Of a DNA stretch of 64,000 nt, positions 25,170 to 36,982 are shown piece after piece. Made by a program: the position numbers and the translations under genes. The notes under the pieces are model-generated. The model did not search any database. It was not told the DNA's origin and saw only the letters and a program-made list of their open reading frames with translations. Where the stretch lies: contig NC_088355.1 of assembly GCF_036884655.1 (NCBI RefSeq), positions 40,413,501 to 40,477,500 of the forward strand, given 5' to 3'. The DNA is from Musa acuminata AAA Group. Taxonomy: Eukaryota; Streptophyta; Magnoliopsida; Zingiberales; Musaceae. The first letter of the stretch is position 1; each line of letters opens with the position of its first letter.

Positions 25170-25212
25170 AAATCCAATCTTCACTGATATATTCGACAAA
25201 TATGTGAATTAG

Positions 25213-27174
25213 TCCTCCACATATCTATTATTTCATCTTAGTTTTTGAGATAAAATAAGGTCCGAAAATTAGATATATATATATATAATGAAATTAATAG
25301 TTATTATTGTATTAAAAAATAATTAAATTATTTATATAAAAAACGATCAGTTCGAATATCTTCCTCCAATATAGAAACATATGAAAATATTGTGCTTGGT
25401 TAAAGAACATTAAATATCTTTGAATGCTCGTATCCTGGGGTTGATGCATTTGGATTCCCTCCGATAAGCTCGTGAAATTTCAAGTCCAAAAAACCTTGGA
25501 AAGGGAGTTGATGATGAAGCGATATAAGTCGACAAAGCTGGTGAGTCGACTCGATGACATAAAACAATTGATAATTGAGGTGAGGGCTAACCGACACTGC
25601 TTCAACTATATGTTGCTAAAGTTGGACACAGAGATTATCGCATTCCGTGTTGAGAAGGTTCAGCTACAAAAGATGGTTGAGGGGTTTCCCAAGCAACTTA
25701 GAGTCGAAAAGACTCAATAACCCAAATATGATGTCGAGTGAGTAGTTAAGTATAAGACGTCAAAAGGGTTTGAGAAAGGTTTAACCCTAACTCTCTTTCA
25801 TTGCCCCCACTCCAATCTCACACTAATGGAGGTCCTTAATAGCAAGACAATCAGAGAGGTCATCCTCATCGAATCTGATGAAACCAATGATCGCAAGTAC
25901 TTCACCCCTCCTGCAAAAGAAGATGAAGTCGAGTTTGATGAAAAGGAGAAGGGGGAGTTCACCAAGTAGACCATAACCATTTTCTTGATGTTCTTAGCCA
26001 TTGATCCATCTTGAAGAGCTGAACTCATACATCTCGAAGGAGCTCAATCGATGGCTCCTTTGGTCCCTCTTACTCTTGGGTTATAGGAGATTTCTAAAGT
26101 ACAATTACAATTTTGGCTAATGATATTAGAGGATGAGCAAGTGGTGATGGGTTGCTCAATGAATCTTAAAATAGTTGATAAAAGAGTTGAGGATCGGGTA
26201 ATTGACAAGTGAGAGGAGCAGGTCCTATCAAAGGCCCAAGCTAAATCTGCCTTAGGAGGATCGATATTGGTAATTTTGGCAAGAGGGCATTCGTCACGAT
26301 CGGACTCAAACCTCCCCGTTTGCTCAATTCATTCGGCTCATTTGACTCGTTTGATTTATTCTATTCGTTTCACTCGTTTAGTTCATTCGAAACTTGATGA
26401 TTTAACTCGGAAGGTCTTAAAAAAATTTCCTGAGACAATGATCCAATATGTTAGTGGTATATTCAAATTGTCGAAGCTAAAATGATGATTCGAATCCAAC
26501 TAAGATCCATTCTAAGTCAGTCTCAGTCTAAGTCACAATTCGTAATGTGTCGAACCTATAAAAACTGTGGGATATTCTCAACAAATGTCTCTTAGACGTT
26601 TAAATTAGTTTTTGAGTTTAGACTAATCGATCAATGCTAAAAATAAACTCCTCAAGAGTGTCCTTAGAGACCCCTTTTATTAGTAACCTCGAAAAAGATT
26701 ATATCTATGATCATTTATGATTGGAGAGAGACACGTGATAGTTTAATCTAAGTCATCATACGATATTCGTTGTACATTATCGTATTAATTGATCATATCA
26801 ATCATAAGATTCGATTGATTGATTGATTATTGTGTGTCTCCTTATCGTCGTATTGACTGATCGATTATATTTTATAATAAATTTAAAAAAAAACCTACAT
26901 GGTTAAAGAGGATAACAAATATTTGGCTCGTTTAAAAAAAAACATAAATCTAAGGCATATTTTTTATTTTAACAAATATCATCCTTAAGAAAAAAAATAT
27001 ATTCGCCACCCATTTTTTATAAATTCGGGTAACATTTCTCGTCATTTATTAATATCAGCGTTAATTTGCGTGCCCTTCGAACGGTGCCTTAATAGATGAG
27101 CATAAATAATTGCACCCTCGCTTTTTGCTTGCTCGCTTCTCGACAGCCTTCGCTACTGCCACCACCAGTAGCCG
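25213..27174. other. Degenerate AT-rich intergenic DNA
   Basis: No intact gene is seen. Short coding-like stretches occur on the plus strand: 25472-25720, coiled-coil-like and rich in K/E/L, and about 25826-25969, MEVLNSKTIREVILIESDE and on to a stop. They may be relics of a retroelement, but I recognise no retroviral motif. A phrase based on CATTCGGCTCATTTGACTCG with TTCGTTT variations gives a locally repetitive look at 26290-26395. Confidence 0.4.
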
Positions 27175-30100
27175 ATGGAGAGCGCACAGGCTACCGGCGG
27201 CGGAGCCCCCGGACGCTTGCCGGCACCTGGTCCGTTGGCTGGTGCAAGTCGGCGTACTTATGTGTCCGCTGTCCCCGCCGACGTCAATCTGGCCCTGCTT
27301 GTGTATCCCATCAGCTTGGAGCCGGAGCTCAATCTGGTGGTCTACTGCATCGAGCTCGGCTCCGGTTTCGCTGCGGACGGATACTCCGTGTATCTCACCT
27401 TCACCGTTGGCGTAGCCGGCTCCTGGGGCGACAACCTCACCCGTCATCTGCGTCGTGGGAGGGCACAACTCCGACGACTATGGCACCAGCCGCATCCTCC
27501 TCCATACCATCGGCTTCTCCGAGGTCACCGAGTTGGTTTCCGATTTCAAAGAGCAAGAGCGTGGATTTGGTCGGATTGGCTTATATATCGGCTTGTAATT
27601 TGTAGGAGGTGGTATATAATTTGGACTGGACAATGATCCACACGGCGATCTCGTCGGACTTGAAGCAGAGCTTGCCCGTGTACTTCAATCGTCAGCATCA
27701 GCCGCAGCTTGTCGGGGATCCACACCTACCTTCGTGATCGAGCACATTGCATACTTCCTCGCGCCCAAGTAGGTAGCCTTGGACATTCTGCTAAATGCTA
27801 ATTTGATATCTTGGTACAGAGGATAATAAGCCAGAATCATTTTAGTTACTATTTTGTTCGATTTCTACGATTGGACACTGATGATTACTAAAGCATGTGG
27901 AATCAACCGATCGTTTCTTTTCAATTGCAAGTGTTTGATCAGATTACCTAAAGTTATATTCAATCTCAATGCTTGTGATTGCAAGTCGCATTTAACTTTA
28001 TGTTTATCTGTCTAACTGTTGAGCGTCTCTGTCGCCTTTGCTTACTGGTATCCTCCTAAACTACAGAAGTATGCGCTTTCCTGTTCTCTGAACATTTGCC
28101 TGTCATCTTCTATCAGTATTAATATTCTTGAATTCATCTCCAGGTCTAAGTCATTTGTATTCTACAAGCAAACATAGTTAATACTTAATGCAATAGTCTA
28201 CCCAGAAAAGTGCTACAAATTTCAGTCTTTCCTGTGGAGCTGAATTGTACAGTTAGATGGTTGATAGTTTCTTTAGCTCCTGGCAATATGTGCACATGGT
28301 TGTGTGCTCACTCTGCATGGGTGTTTCATCGATATCTAACAGTGGTCTAGTTAGTCATCAGTATAGTCACTCATACTCAGTAATAGATTTAACCTGAATT
28401 CGAGAGTCACTTACGATATTAATATCTATTGACAATCTTTCCACGAAAATGTCAGAGGAATCAGATTAAGTACAATGGCTAATGGTTTTAACTAATATGA
28501 AAAATCTAAGTAATAGAAAATATATATACTGTCAATTATTTATAGTTAAATTGAAGAGGTCTGTACTGACAGAGTATGCTCAAGTTCGACACTTTACCTC
28601 ATACTGAAGCAAAGAAGACCTTGATCCTTTTGTGGGTATGTGTGTGTGTGTGAATAGGAAATAATGATTGCCATTTGTTTCTGCATAATATACCTGCCTT
28701 ATAGATCTTTTCTTGCTTGTATATTGTGAATTCTATCAGCTTCCACTTTCAGGATATGGGAAACTTGGAATGGATGAGAAGTTTCTCTTTTATGCATGTT
28801 GTTATCATCATTTTTGAATTTTCTAAGCACAAAAGCTAACTCATTAGTTAGTTCTCTGATGCTGTCAATTTTTGGTTATGGAATCGTAGCAGTGTAAACT
28901 GTATGTGATTGTGGTAGAATTTAATTTTATGTATCATTCCTTCAGTTTTGCAGCAATTTTAGGTAGGCCATACAGTTCCGAGTACTGTTAACTGATATGC
29001 CCAGTAAGAGATCACTGAATAAGCTCTGTGACAAAGACTGATGTCCTGAGAGTCTTTGTAGACCCAAACATCTACATCTTTAGATACAATCATATGTGCA
29101 TTCTTGAGGACTTGATACCATTGAGGGCTGAGGCTGAGCTGCTAATAGTTATGATCTGAATATGATTGCTATAGGCAATATTCTTGAGACCTTTATTTTA
29201 CTTCTAATTTGTATGTAATTATCATACAAAGGCTGTAAAGCCATTGTTAGTTGCAGGACTGAAACTGAGGGTAGCCAAATCCCAGCAGGCCTTCATGGAG
29301 CTAGCAGATGCATGTGAGTGTCCAATAGCCATTATTGCATCAGCTAAAGGTCCCAGATCACCGTCCTCACTTCATTGGTGCTTAATAGTTGTACCATAAG
29401 TACCAACTTCTGTGGTGAGATTGTGGAATCAGCTGATGCAAATGTGTTTGTTAGGTCAATGTTTAATGACTATAGCTGTGTGGGCTATTCCATGCTGAGA
29501 AGAAGCAGTGATTGGACAGCCTGACCGAGTTATATTGATAATGGTCTTTCCCTTTCATTGCGGGCTTTTTAACTGCATCTTGGAAGCTCAGGAAGAATAC
29601 GACTACTTCGGTTAATTACTGGTGTATCTACGGCCTTCAAGCATTCAAATGGGAGAATAATGAGCCTTTATGGGTCAATATCCTTTTTAAGCACATTCAG
29701 GCAAGTTTGCCATTATTATTCTTGCTATCAAATCATATTTCATTTATTTGTTTTTCCCTTAACATGATTGAAATCTAAATTTTATTTTTCAGTCAAATAC
29801 TAATTTCATTTCAGGTAATATACCCTCCTATATCATTTGGTATCATTAAGAAAAAAAAAGAGCACCAACCGTACGAACTTATATTGGTATGACATCAGTC
29901 CTTGGTTGCAAAACACCTTTTATTTTGTTCTTCTTCTTCCTTCACTTTTTTGAGGGGTTGACTACTTCAGTGACAATCAAAACTTTGTTGTGTATAGCTA
30001 ATTTTGACAAAAAGTACATAATTGTTGCATTTTTTTATCACCATTTTCAACACCAACCTTCTCCCATCTTAAAAATATCAAAGAGCATCTTTGTTCACAA

Positions 30101-31735
30101 CAAATGCATAATTCTAATTAGGTTCAGTATTGTACTACTTGTTTCTTGTACAATTGATGCCATTAAGCAGGATGTGCTGAGTGGAGAGACCAATGTTATT
30201 ACAGAGACTGGTGATTCATGGTTCAATTGCCAAAGACTTTGTTTGCCAGAGAAGTGTGGGTGAGTAAGTTTTATGATCAGATTGTTCCTAATGTTCTGAC
30301 TTCCTTATTATGATGGCATTCGGCTCAACTCAAGAATGCAACTGAAACAGATATGGGTTCCAAATGCAGTATGGATCTATTGGATGGTCAGTAGGAGCCA
30401 CTCTTCAATATTCTGATGCTGTCAAGGAAAGGCCTGCTATTGCTCAAATAGGTGCAGGAAGTTTCAAGGTAAATGAGAGAGTGACTACCTGCATGTTCAT
30501 CTCACAAAGATGTCTTTTATGAATAATGTGAGAAATGTCTTCTTTCTGACCCAGCAGTATATAGAGGGCTGGTGGTACTTACATTTGGGTTCCTCACATC
30601 TTAAAGGAAGAAAAAAAAAAGAAAGAAGGGGGAAAAAACAGTTTCTGTGTATTCAGTACTCAGTATCAAAGTCTGCAATACCGAATGATACCGCCCGTAT
30701 CGGGCGATATGTACCGGTCCGTCAATAGACCGGTATACGGACCGCCCGCTACCGAGCGGTACAGTCGATTGAGGCGTTATCGTCGATGGTGACCAAGGGA
30801 GAAAACAGAAGAGGGAGAAGGGGAAGAAATAAATAGGAAAAAAAAGGGAGAACCTGGAGATCGCCGCTCTCCTCCTTGTCTGTCGACGACTTCTCATCTG
30901 CGCGCAGGAGAAGAGGCATCGATGTCGCGAGGTGGAGAGAGGCGAAGATTTTTTTTTTCTTCTCTTCTCGGGCGATGTCGCTTGCAAATTTTTTTTTTAT
31001 CTGCAACGTCACTGGGAGGCGACGTCGCCCAATATATTTTTTTTATAATCTGCGACGTCGCCTTGGCACTTTTTTTTTTTTTTTAATCTGCGACATCGCC
31101 TCAGCGACGTCGCCCTACATAGAGGTAAACCGAGTGATTTACTTATATATATATACCGAGTGGTATACCGAAATATATCGTTCGGTATACAGTACCGTAC
31201 CATATTATACCAAATAAATCTCGAAATTTTGGTATGGTACAATTCAATCCTTGCTCGGCATTACTTCTACTTCCCGTCATTCTTTAGGTGACAGCTCAAG
31301 ATGTATTGAATATGATCCAGCAGGGCAGCGGAGCATTGTCTTCATCATTAATAATGGTGGATACACCATTAAAGTAGAGATCCATGATGGACCTTACAAT
31401 GAGATTAAGAACCGGAACTATACTGGAGTTGTTGGTGCCATTAACAGCGGGGAAGGCAAGTGTAGTAATAGCAAGGTGAGTTTGTGACAACAATTGCTGA
31501 TTTTAACCCTACAATCGAGTATGGAACTCATGCGACAAAGCAAATCCTGTGAACTTTTGTAGGTGAAGACTGAGGAGGAATTCAAAGAGGCCATAGCAAA
31601 AGCCACAGGAGAAGAAAAATTGCTTGTTCTTCATTGGGGCAAGTGTGCATAAAGATGATCCAAGCAAGAAGCTATTGGACTGGGGATCAAAGGTCTCATC
31701 AGCCAACAGTAGAGAAACTTGTATTCAAGGATAGA
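27175..31735 (+). pseudogene. Pyruvate decarboxylase pseudogene (thiamine-diphosphate enzyme)
   Basis: Plant PDC converts pyruvate to acetaldehyde and CO2 in the cytosol during fermentation. Recognisable pieces in order: 27175-27775 (PADVNLALL, EPELNLVVYCIELGSGFAADG, then in shifted frames DDYGTSRILLHTIGF and MIHTAISSDLKQSLPVYF); about 29230-29700 (KPLLVAGLKLRVAK, ELADACECPIAIIASAKGP, EPLWVNILFKHIQ); 30169-30260 ([19 protein letters not shown]); 30353-30468 (MQYGSIGWSVGATLQYSDA, IGAGSFK); 31288-31475 ([10 protein letters not shown], then [18 protein letters not shown]); 31563-31735 ([38 protein letters not shown]). Frameshifts and stops occur in nearly every piece. The cofactor motif GDGS has become GAGS, and the usual His-His pair is Leu-His. 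Intron positions are retained, so this is a decayed duplicate, not a retrocopy. One junction would need a GC donor (CAG|GCAAGT at 29700). A hAT-like element sits inside. Confidence 0.9.
30667..31253. mobile_element. hAT-like miniature element inside the PDC pseudogene
   Basis: Opposite orientation to the 19117-19566 copy. It starts CAAAGTCTGCAATACCGAATG and ends ATTCAATCCTTG. Flanks CTCAGTAT (30659-30666) and CTCGGCAT (31254-31261) agree at 6 of 8 bases, an aged 8-bp duplication. The interior shows CGGTATACGGACCG, GGCGACGTCGCC repeats, T tracts and GGTATACC words as in the other copies. The duplicated segment at 39255-43395 lacks it. Confidence 0.78.
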
Positions 31736-32229
31736 GGAATGGCCAATATGTTGATATCGAGGTATACTTCAAATAAATAATCTGTTCATGTCGGAGTGTA
31801 AGCATCTAAACAGAAACAATGCATGCAGTGTACAAGTGCTAGTGTTACCTTTAAACATGTGTTTGTCAGGTTTTCCTATCACTTTCCTGTTGAATGCATG
31901 TTAGTAACCATGAGGTCTGCTTGTAAACAGAGAAAGTTGGATCAGTAAATGAAACCATTATTAAACTGAGTTCCACTGAAACTTATTAGCATGACAAAGG
32001 ACAATGTTACAATCTGCCTCTACTTGAGGCTTCTCTTTTGATTTTGTAATTTAAGCAGAGGATCGTTTCTCAGTAATGAAGGCACCATTTGAATCAGGAA
32101 TACCATATACATCATGTGATCAATGACCAATTCACCAATCGATTCTAGAGCAGATAATTCTTGCTAACTGGTTACCAGTTGCATGCTTTGGTAGTCTTTG
32201 CACAAATCTTGTTGCAGGTATCGGTTCCG

Positions 32230-34608
32230 TCAAAGAAGTGCTGCATACAGGATCTGATTCCAAGTATCGGGAACGCCAGCGAGACACCAGTGGCTGCAGT
32301 CCATGCCAGGATGATCTCCACTGTAAGCAGACGGATGTGCATCTCTTCTGAGCTGAGAAAGCAAGGTTATGTCGAGCAGGTAGACTGGTTTGGACATGGC
32401 GCCGAGGACGCTCGTCACTACTCCTTGAGCTGGAACCGGACCACCTGGGTAAGTCGATCCGCTAACTGGTTGCGTTTGTCTGTAACAGTTCTTTGCGTTC
32501 TTATCCCCCCATTCTGCTCCCCTGTTGCCAAAACGAAGGAAGAAGACAGTCAGATCAGCTTCATGAAACAGAAGCCAGAGGATTCACAGTGCTCTCTGTA
32601 TAACGCAACTTGGAATGGGTGGGGGAGATCCCTTGGAAGAAGACTTTGGTTGCGGCAGGATTGATGTTGGCATCCACCCATTTGGCCCACGTAGTCAGCC
32701 CCTTGTTGAAGGCCACCAACCGATCCATGTCCTTCAGAACTTGGTCTCCATCTCGCACATAGTCCCATCTGCGCCACAAAGTTGCTTCTTGTCATACAGG
32801 GTGAGAGGAGAGGGGAGGCAAGAAGAGCTTTGGGGTATCTGTGAGCAGGGCAGGTCGCACACGGTTGGCTGCTTCCTTTGTGAGTCCACCAGTGCCACGT
32901 GTTGAAGACCAGCACGTCGACGCCCAGCCAGGCCGCACCGGACTGGATGGAATCGAGCCTCAGCACGCGGCCGATGTGTTCCTCCACGATGTCCACCAGG
33001 TAAGTGCTGTGGTACAGCATCACCGACACGCCATAGTCCTGCAATACTGCATCTGGTTAGCTGTCCTTGCATTCATGCACTCTGTTGGCTAAAGTCCAAG
33101 ACAAACGACGACTGTGCTCGAAGTAGCAGGTCAGCTGTACGCTTCTGACACGTTCGCCATGAAGACCTCTGTCGGGTTTCGCCTCTCTCCTTCATTCTTC
33201 TCGGGTACAAGACGGAAGATCTATTTTGATGTGCAGTGCTGCTGTTGGATCTGGAATCCCTGCTCCTCACACATGGTAAAACCTTTGTTCTACATGAACT
33301 TTGGCACCCGGTAATCTCTGTGCCAGATTGCAGAAAGAGGGAAAAGAAGATATCAAAGGAATTTGGATGTGATGTGCACTTTATCCTTGCCATTGGGTTG
33401 ACTTCACTTACAGGACAGACAAGGAGGATAGCATGAGAAAAGTTGGATCAAGAAACAGGTTATTATTACATTTGAAGCTCTGAACGATGCACGAAAAACG
33501 ATTGAGGGAGGGGAGAATAAGCTGTCAAATTTCCTTATCATATTTTGGCAGAGACAAATACACTAACTACGATGCATGGATGTTACACTCCATGCTGAGA
33601 CCAGACGAAGAATACGATGAAAACACTCGTTCCAGCCTATCAACACGATGCAATAGTTGCAGGATCTCGAGGAGGCCTCTCAGTATTAAAACCCAAAGGG
33701 CTTATCGTCGCGGTGTTCGGCCATTAGGCCTCGTGACATGAGCTCAGGAAAGGTCAAATCCAGGGAGAAGGTAAAATAGAAAATGTCGCACGGTGCACAG
33801 ACATGCTCTGCTGTCTCCCATGATTAGCTCTAACAAGTGAGCCACTGTGCAAATTGTGAATGTGACGTTTGCGGTGTTCGTCCCCACAAACAAAAAGAAC
33901 AGACGATTAATATGTTGACAGCGATTGACGAAAGCAGTGGTCATGATGGGAGTCCCAGGGAGAAGAAGAAGAAGAAGAAGGAGAAGAGAGGAGAGGAGGA
34001 CAGCACCGTGAATGTTATAGTGGAGAGCGTGTCTTTCTTTTTGTAGGTCGTCTTGACGTCGGGGACGGCGGCGTGAAGCATGCAGACGAGTGACTGCCAC
34101 TGGTTGATGCTGATGGAATCGCCCACGAACATAATCTTCTTGCCTTTCCACCTCCTCAGGAGATCCAAACCGTTGAACCTTCACAAGAGCATGCATTAAA
34201 TGCAAGTGGCTGCCCGGTAATGAACGAAAGAGAGGAAGAAGAAGAAGAAGAAGAAGCTGTGGTGGTGGCGGTAACAGCAACCAACCTTGGGAGATCACAA
34301 GCATCAGGCTTCCACCGGTACTTGAGGTACGACTTGTCGGGCCGGCCATAGCGCTGGCAGTCGAACTCCGGATCGAGGATGGGGCAGGTGGAGGAGTCGT
34401 AGAGCGGGTAGGACTGGTCGTAGACCCAGCTGCCTCGGAACATGTTACAGCTGATGCCGCTCGATCCCTCCCTCGTCCCCGGCGACGTGACATCGCCAAG
34501 ATGATGCGTGTAACGGAAGCTCTCGGTCGCCGTTCCATTCAAGGAGGCGATCAGCGCCGACAGCAGCGCGCAGTGAAGCACGAAACTCCATTGAGCTCTC
34601 GATCCCAT
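32230..34608 (-). CDS. Trichome birefringence-like O-acetyltransferase, copy 1 (TBL38/39-like)
   Basis: TBL proteins are Golgi enzymes or helpers that O-acetylate wall polysaccharides through a GDS and a DxxH motif (family knowledge). Five exons (34286-34608, 34007-34178, 32863-33038, 32610-32768, 32230-32479) total 1080 bp, 359 residues. The start has a hydrophobic signal anchor ([17 protein letters not shown]). The TBL domain follows with [18 protein letters not shown] and [13 protein letters not shown] is at residues 127-129 ([15 protein letters not shown]) and DCSH at 337-340. Exon joins are supported by phase (R|FNG, P|WDY, K|QTQ). Compared with what I remember of the family, a short segment between SPTH and QTQPVSG (normally WNEP with a cysteine) is absent; the conserved THY reads THS here. 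A TATA box lies at about 34694-34706. The paralogue is at 40483-42726. Confidence 0.92.
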
Positions 34609-34693
34609 GACAAAGGAAGGAAGAAGAAAGAAGAAGTGATGGAGAAAGAGAGTGAGAGAGAGGCTTCAAGGAGATCTATCTATGTAGCGTGAA

Positions 34694-34706
34694 GAATAAA
34701 TATATA
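34694..34706 (-). promoter_or_regulatory. TATA box of TBL copy 1
   Basis: Minus-strand TATATATTTATTC lies about 90 bp upstream of the ATG at 34608. The same word is kept at the same distance in copy 2 (about 42799-42811). A purine-rich stretch (CT-rich on the transcribed strand) lies between it and the ATG. Confidence 0.6.
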
Positions 34707-35307
34707 GTAAATCCATGAAGCGAGAAGTCTAAGGAGAGAAAGGGGAGGGGCAGAGGGAGTGGACCGAGGATGAGGCTCGGAATGGTCGGCAGTGAATGGC
34801 ATGCACTACCGGATGTATAAAGTGCAAGTATATGCTTTTGGTAGCCTTTTTTCTTTTCTATTTTTTCCCCAAAAAGAAAACTATTATTGCTTAGATTCCA
34901 CAATAACGAATCAATGATAAAAGATAAGGGAGTCAGTCATTCTCCTCTCAAAAATAAAAATGTTTCAGTATTTTTAGTATTGTTGGCCAGCTAATAAGTC
35001 ATATAGTTAAGTTTCTTTATATTCATGATAGGCAGAATATGTCTCAAATGATTCCAACAAAAATCAAATGTCATGCATAATATTGAGTAACGAACAAAGA
35101 GCAACACATTTCTTGTCTATCACAGAAACCATAATCATCAAGTCAGATTCAATTGGAGTCTTTCTTATTCAATTGGAGTCTTTAATTGAAAAAATACCTC
35201 ATATACTTTCATGAACCTGCATCCAAATCACTTCTAATAACAAAACCAATAACTCACTCAAATGACAATTTGACAAAGGTATTACATTTCAACTTAACAC
35301 ACTGCGC

Positions 35308-35880
35308 TTGAAGGTGCCGCCCCTCGCTTTGCTCATTGTCCGCTCGCTCGCACAGTAAAAACTGACCAATTTTGGATTGTTTTTGGGCCGTTTTCGCGTG
35401 ATGTAGTGATCATAGCGAGCGACGCGAAACGTCAGTCATCTCAGCACCCTAGAACCCCCCGGGTGGCACAGGGTTAGATGGGATTTTCGGATAATAGAGA
35501 AGGTGTTGCGTCTTGCTTCGCTCACACCGTCGCTCGTCGCTCACTCGTGCAGTCAAAAATTGCCAGTTTTGGACTATTTTTAGACCGTTTTCGCATGCTG
35601 CGACGGCCGCGATGAGCGGTGTGAAACGTCAGCCATCTCAACACCCTGGAACCCCTCGGGTGGAACAGGGCTGAATGAGACATTCGGATAACAAGGAAGG
35701 TGCCACCCCTCGCTTCGCTCGTTGTCCATCGCTCACCGCTCGCTCACGCAGCCAAAAATGATTAGGTTTGGATTGTTTTTGGGCCATTTTCACATGCTGC
35801 GGTGACTGTAACGAGCGGCATGAAACGTCAATCATCTCAGTACCTTGGAACCCCCCGGGTGGCATGTGCTACGTCAACCG
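35308..35880. repeat. Tandem repeat, about three units of roughly 195 bp
   Basis: Units begin near 35310, 35501 and 35697. Each runs AAGGTGCCGCCCCTCGCTT or a close variant, then CGCTCACTCG-type words, TTTTGGATTGTTTTTGGGCC, a GAGCG...GAAACGTCA block, CATCTCAGCACCCTGGAACC and CCCCGGGTGGCAC. The third unit is cut short. GC content is far above the flanks. No coding function; it looks like a fragment of dispersed satellite-type DNA or a retroelement internal repeat. Confidence 0.88.
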
Positions 35881-36980
35881 TGCATAGTGCAAGAAGGTAA
35901 TTTGGCCTCATCATTAGCTATGATTATTCTATGTAAAATCTTATTAGGAGAGCAGGCATTCTGAATACAAATTATATCATTTCTTCAAGCTAGATCCACC
36001 AAAGGCTAGTAGCAATTAATGCCCAATGGTTCTGACTCACCACCACTATCAAACCATTTACCATTCACCCGGTTCACAAAAAAATAAAAAATTTACCTTA
36101 ATTTTGGATTTGAAGAGATGCCATAGAGAAATAAAGAAGAAACATTGAGAAAAAGATAGTAATCAATAGATTCAACAACCAAACAAAAGAGAGTAGGATT
36201 GAGGACCACAAAATGTCAATCATACAACTGTTGCCTGTTATAGATTGCTGAGAACTGTTTCCTGTTGTGACCTCATTAATAAATTAAAAATGGCTGTGAC
36301 TGTTATTTGAATCAGAGACTTGGCACAGCAGCAAACTCCTACAGTAATTTGCAGTTGGCAAGACAAAATGATGGATAGAGCAAGTGGACTATTCCATACA
36401 TCTATCTCTTCTCTTTGATGTCCTGATTATTATTAATAGGCTCCACTCTCCATGATGATTGATGATTGAAGCTGACCCTACACACAGTTGGCATTAGGAT
36501 TCCTTGAAGCCTACTCTTGCATCCAAAAAGAAGTTGCTCCCTAATCAATTGAGCAGCAGAGTAACAGGTATGTGTTTTTGGCCAAGTTGAGCTATTAACT
36601 TGATTATGGAGAAGAGATGAAGATTGTTGAACTACATAAGGAGAATAGATAGAGCCATCACACAAAGAAAAAAATACAACAAGACAAAATATTCTATATT
36701 TTACTTAAAAATCTTTATAATTTTAAAAATTTTATATTTTTCATGACTAACACATGGGGTCTATATAGTCCCCATAGATATAATAAATTTAGTTTATCAT
36801 TCTATTGACATTTAATATGTTAACCTTTTGATATAATAAATCTCTTCATGATATCTTGATAAGTTTAATTTTAATATTCTTTTATCTTAAATTTGTTGCA
36901 TCTAACATATCATGTTTTTTTCAAAGTTATTAAAATATTTTAAATTTTAAGAGATTTTATAAGTATATCGATCACTTGTT
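35881..36980. other. AT-rich intergenic, nothing recognised
   Basis: No conserved frame, RNA gene or structured repeat is seen between the tandem repeat and the RRM pseudogene. Confidence 0.6.
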
Positions 36981-36982
36981 TA

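Larger units (their letters stand above)
30380..35275. repeat. Segmental duplication, copy 1 (PDC 3' end + TBL gene)
   Basis: Matches 39255-43395 in the same orientation. Paired landmarks: TCTTCAATATTCTGATGCTG (30401) and CTCTTAAATATTCTGATGCT (39288); the TBL 3' flanks from about 31765 and about 40015; all five TBL exons; the purine-rich leader; and ATGAACCTGCAT (35210 and 43340) near the right end. The copies differ by scattered substitutions and several indels, so the event is not very recent. Confidence 0.9.

Noticed and set aside
24220..25212. Long plus-strand frames in the PPGWE array as a proline/serine-rich gene
   Set aside because: The minus-strand frame carries the family-like PPGWE units and splices in phase to zinc-finger exons. 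The plus frames are a consequence of the in-phase repeat period.
27096..27636. Several overlapping 100-170-codon plus-strand frames as independent genes
   Set aside because: They are shifted-frame pieces of the PDC pseudogene N-terminal exon.
32161..33092. Plus-strand frames opposite TBL exons (also 40395-41345)
   Set aside because: They are shadows of the minus-strand TBL exons, which have conserved GDS and DCSH motifs and phase-consistent splice sites.
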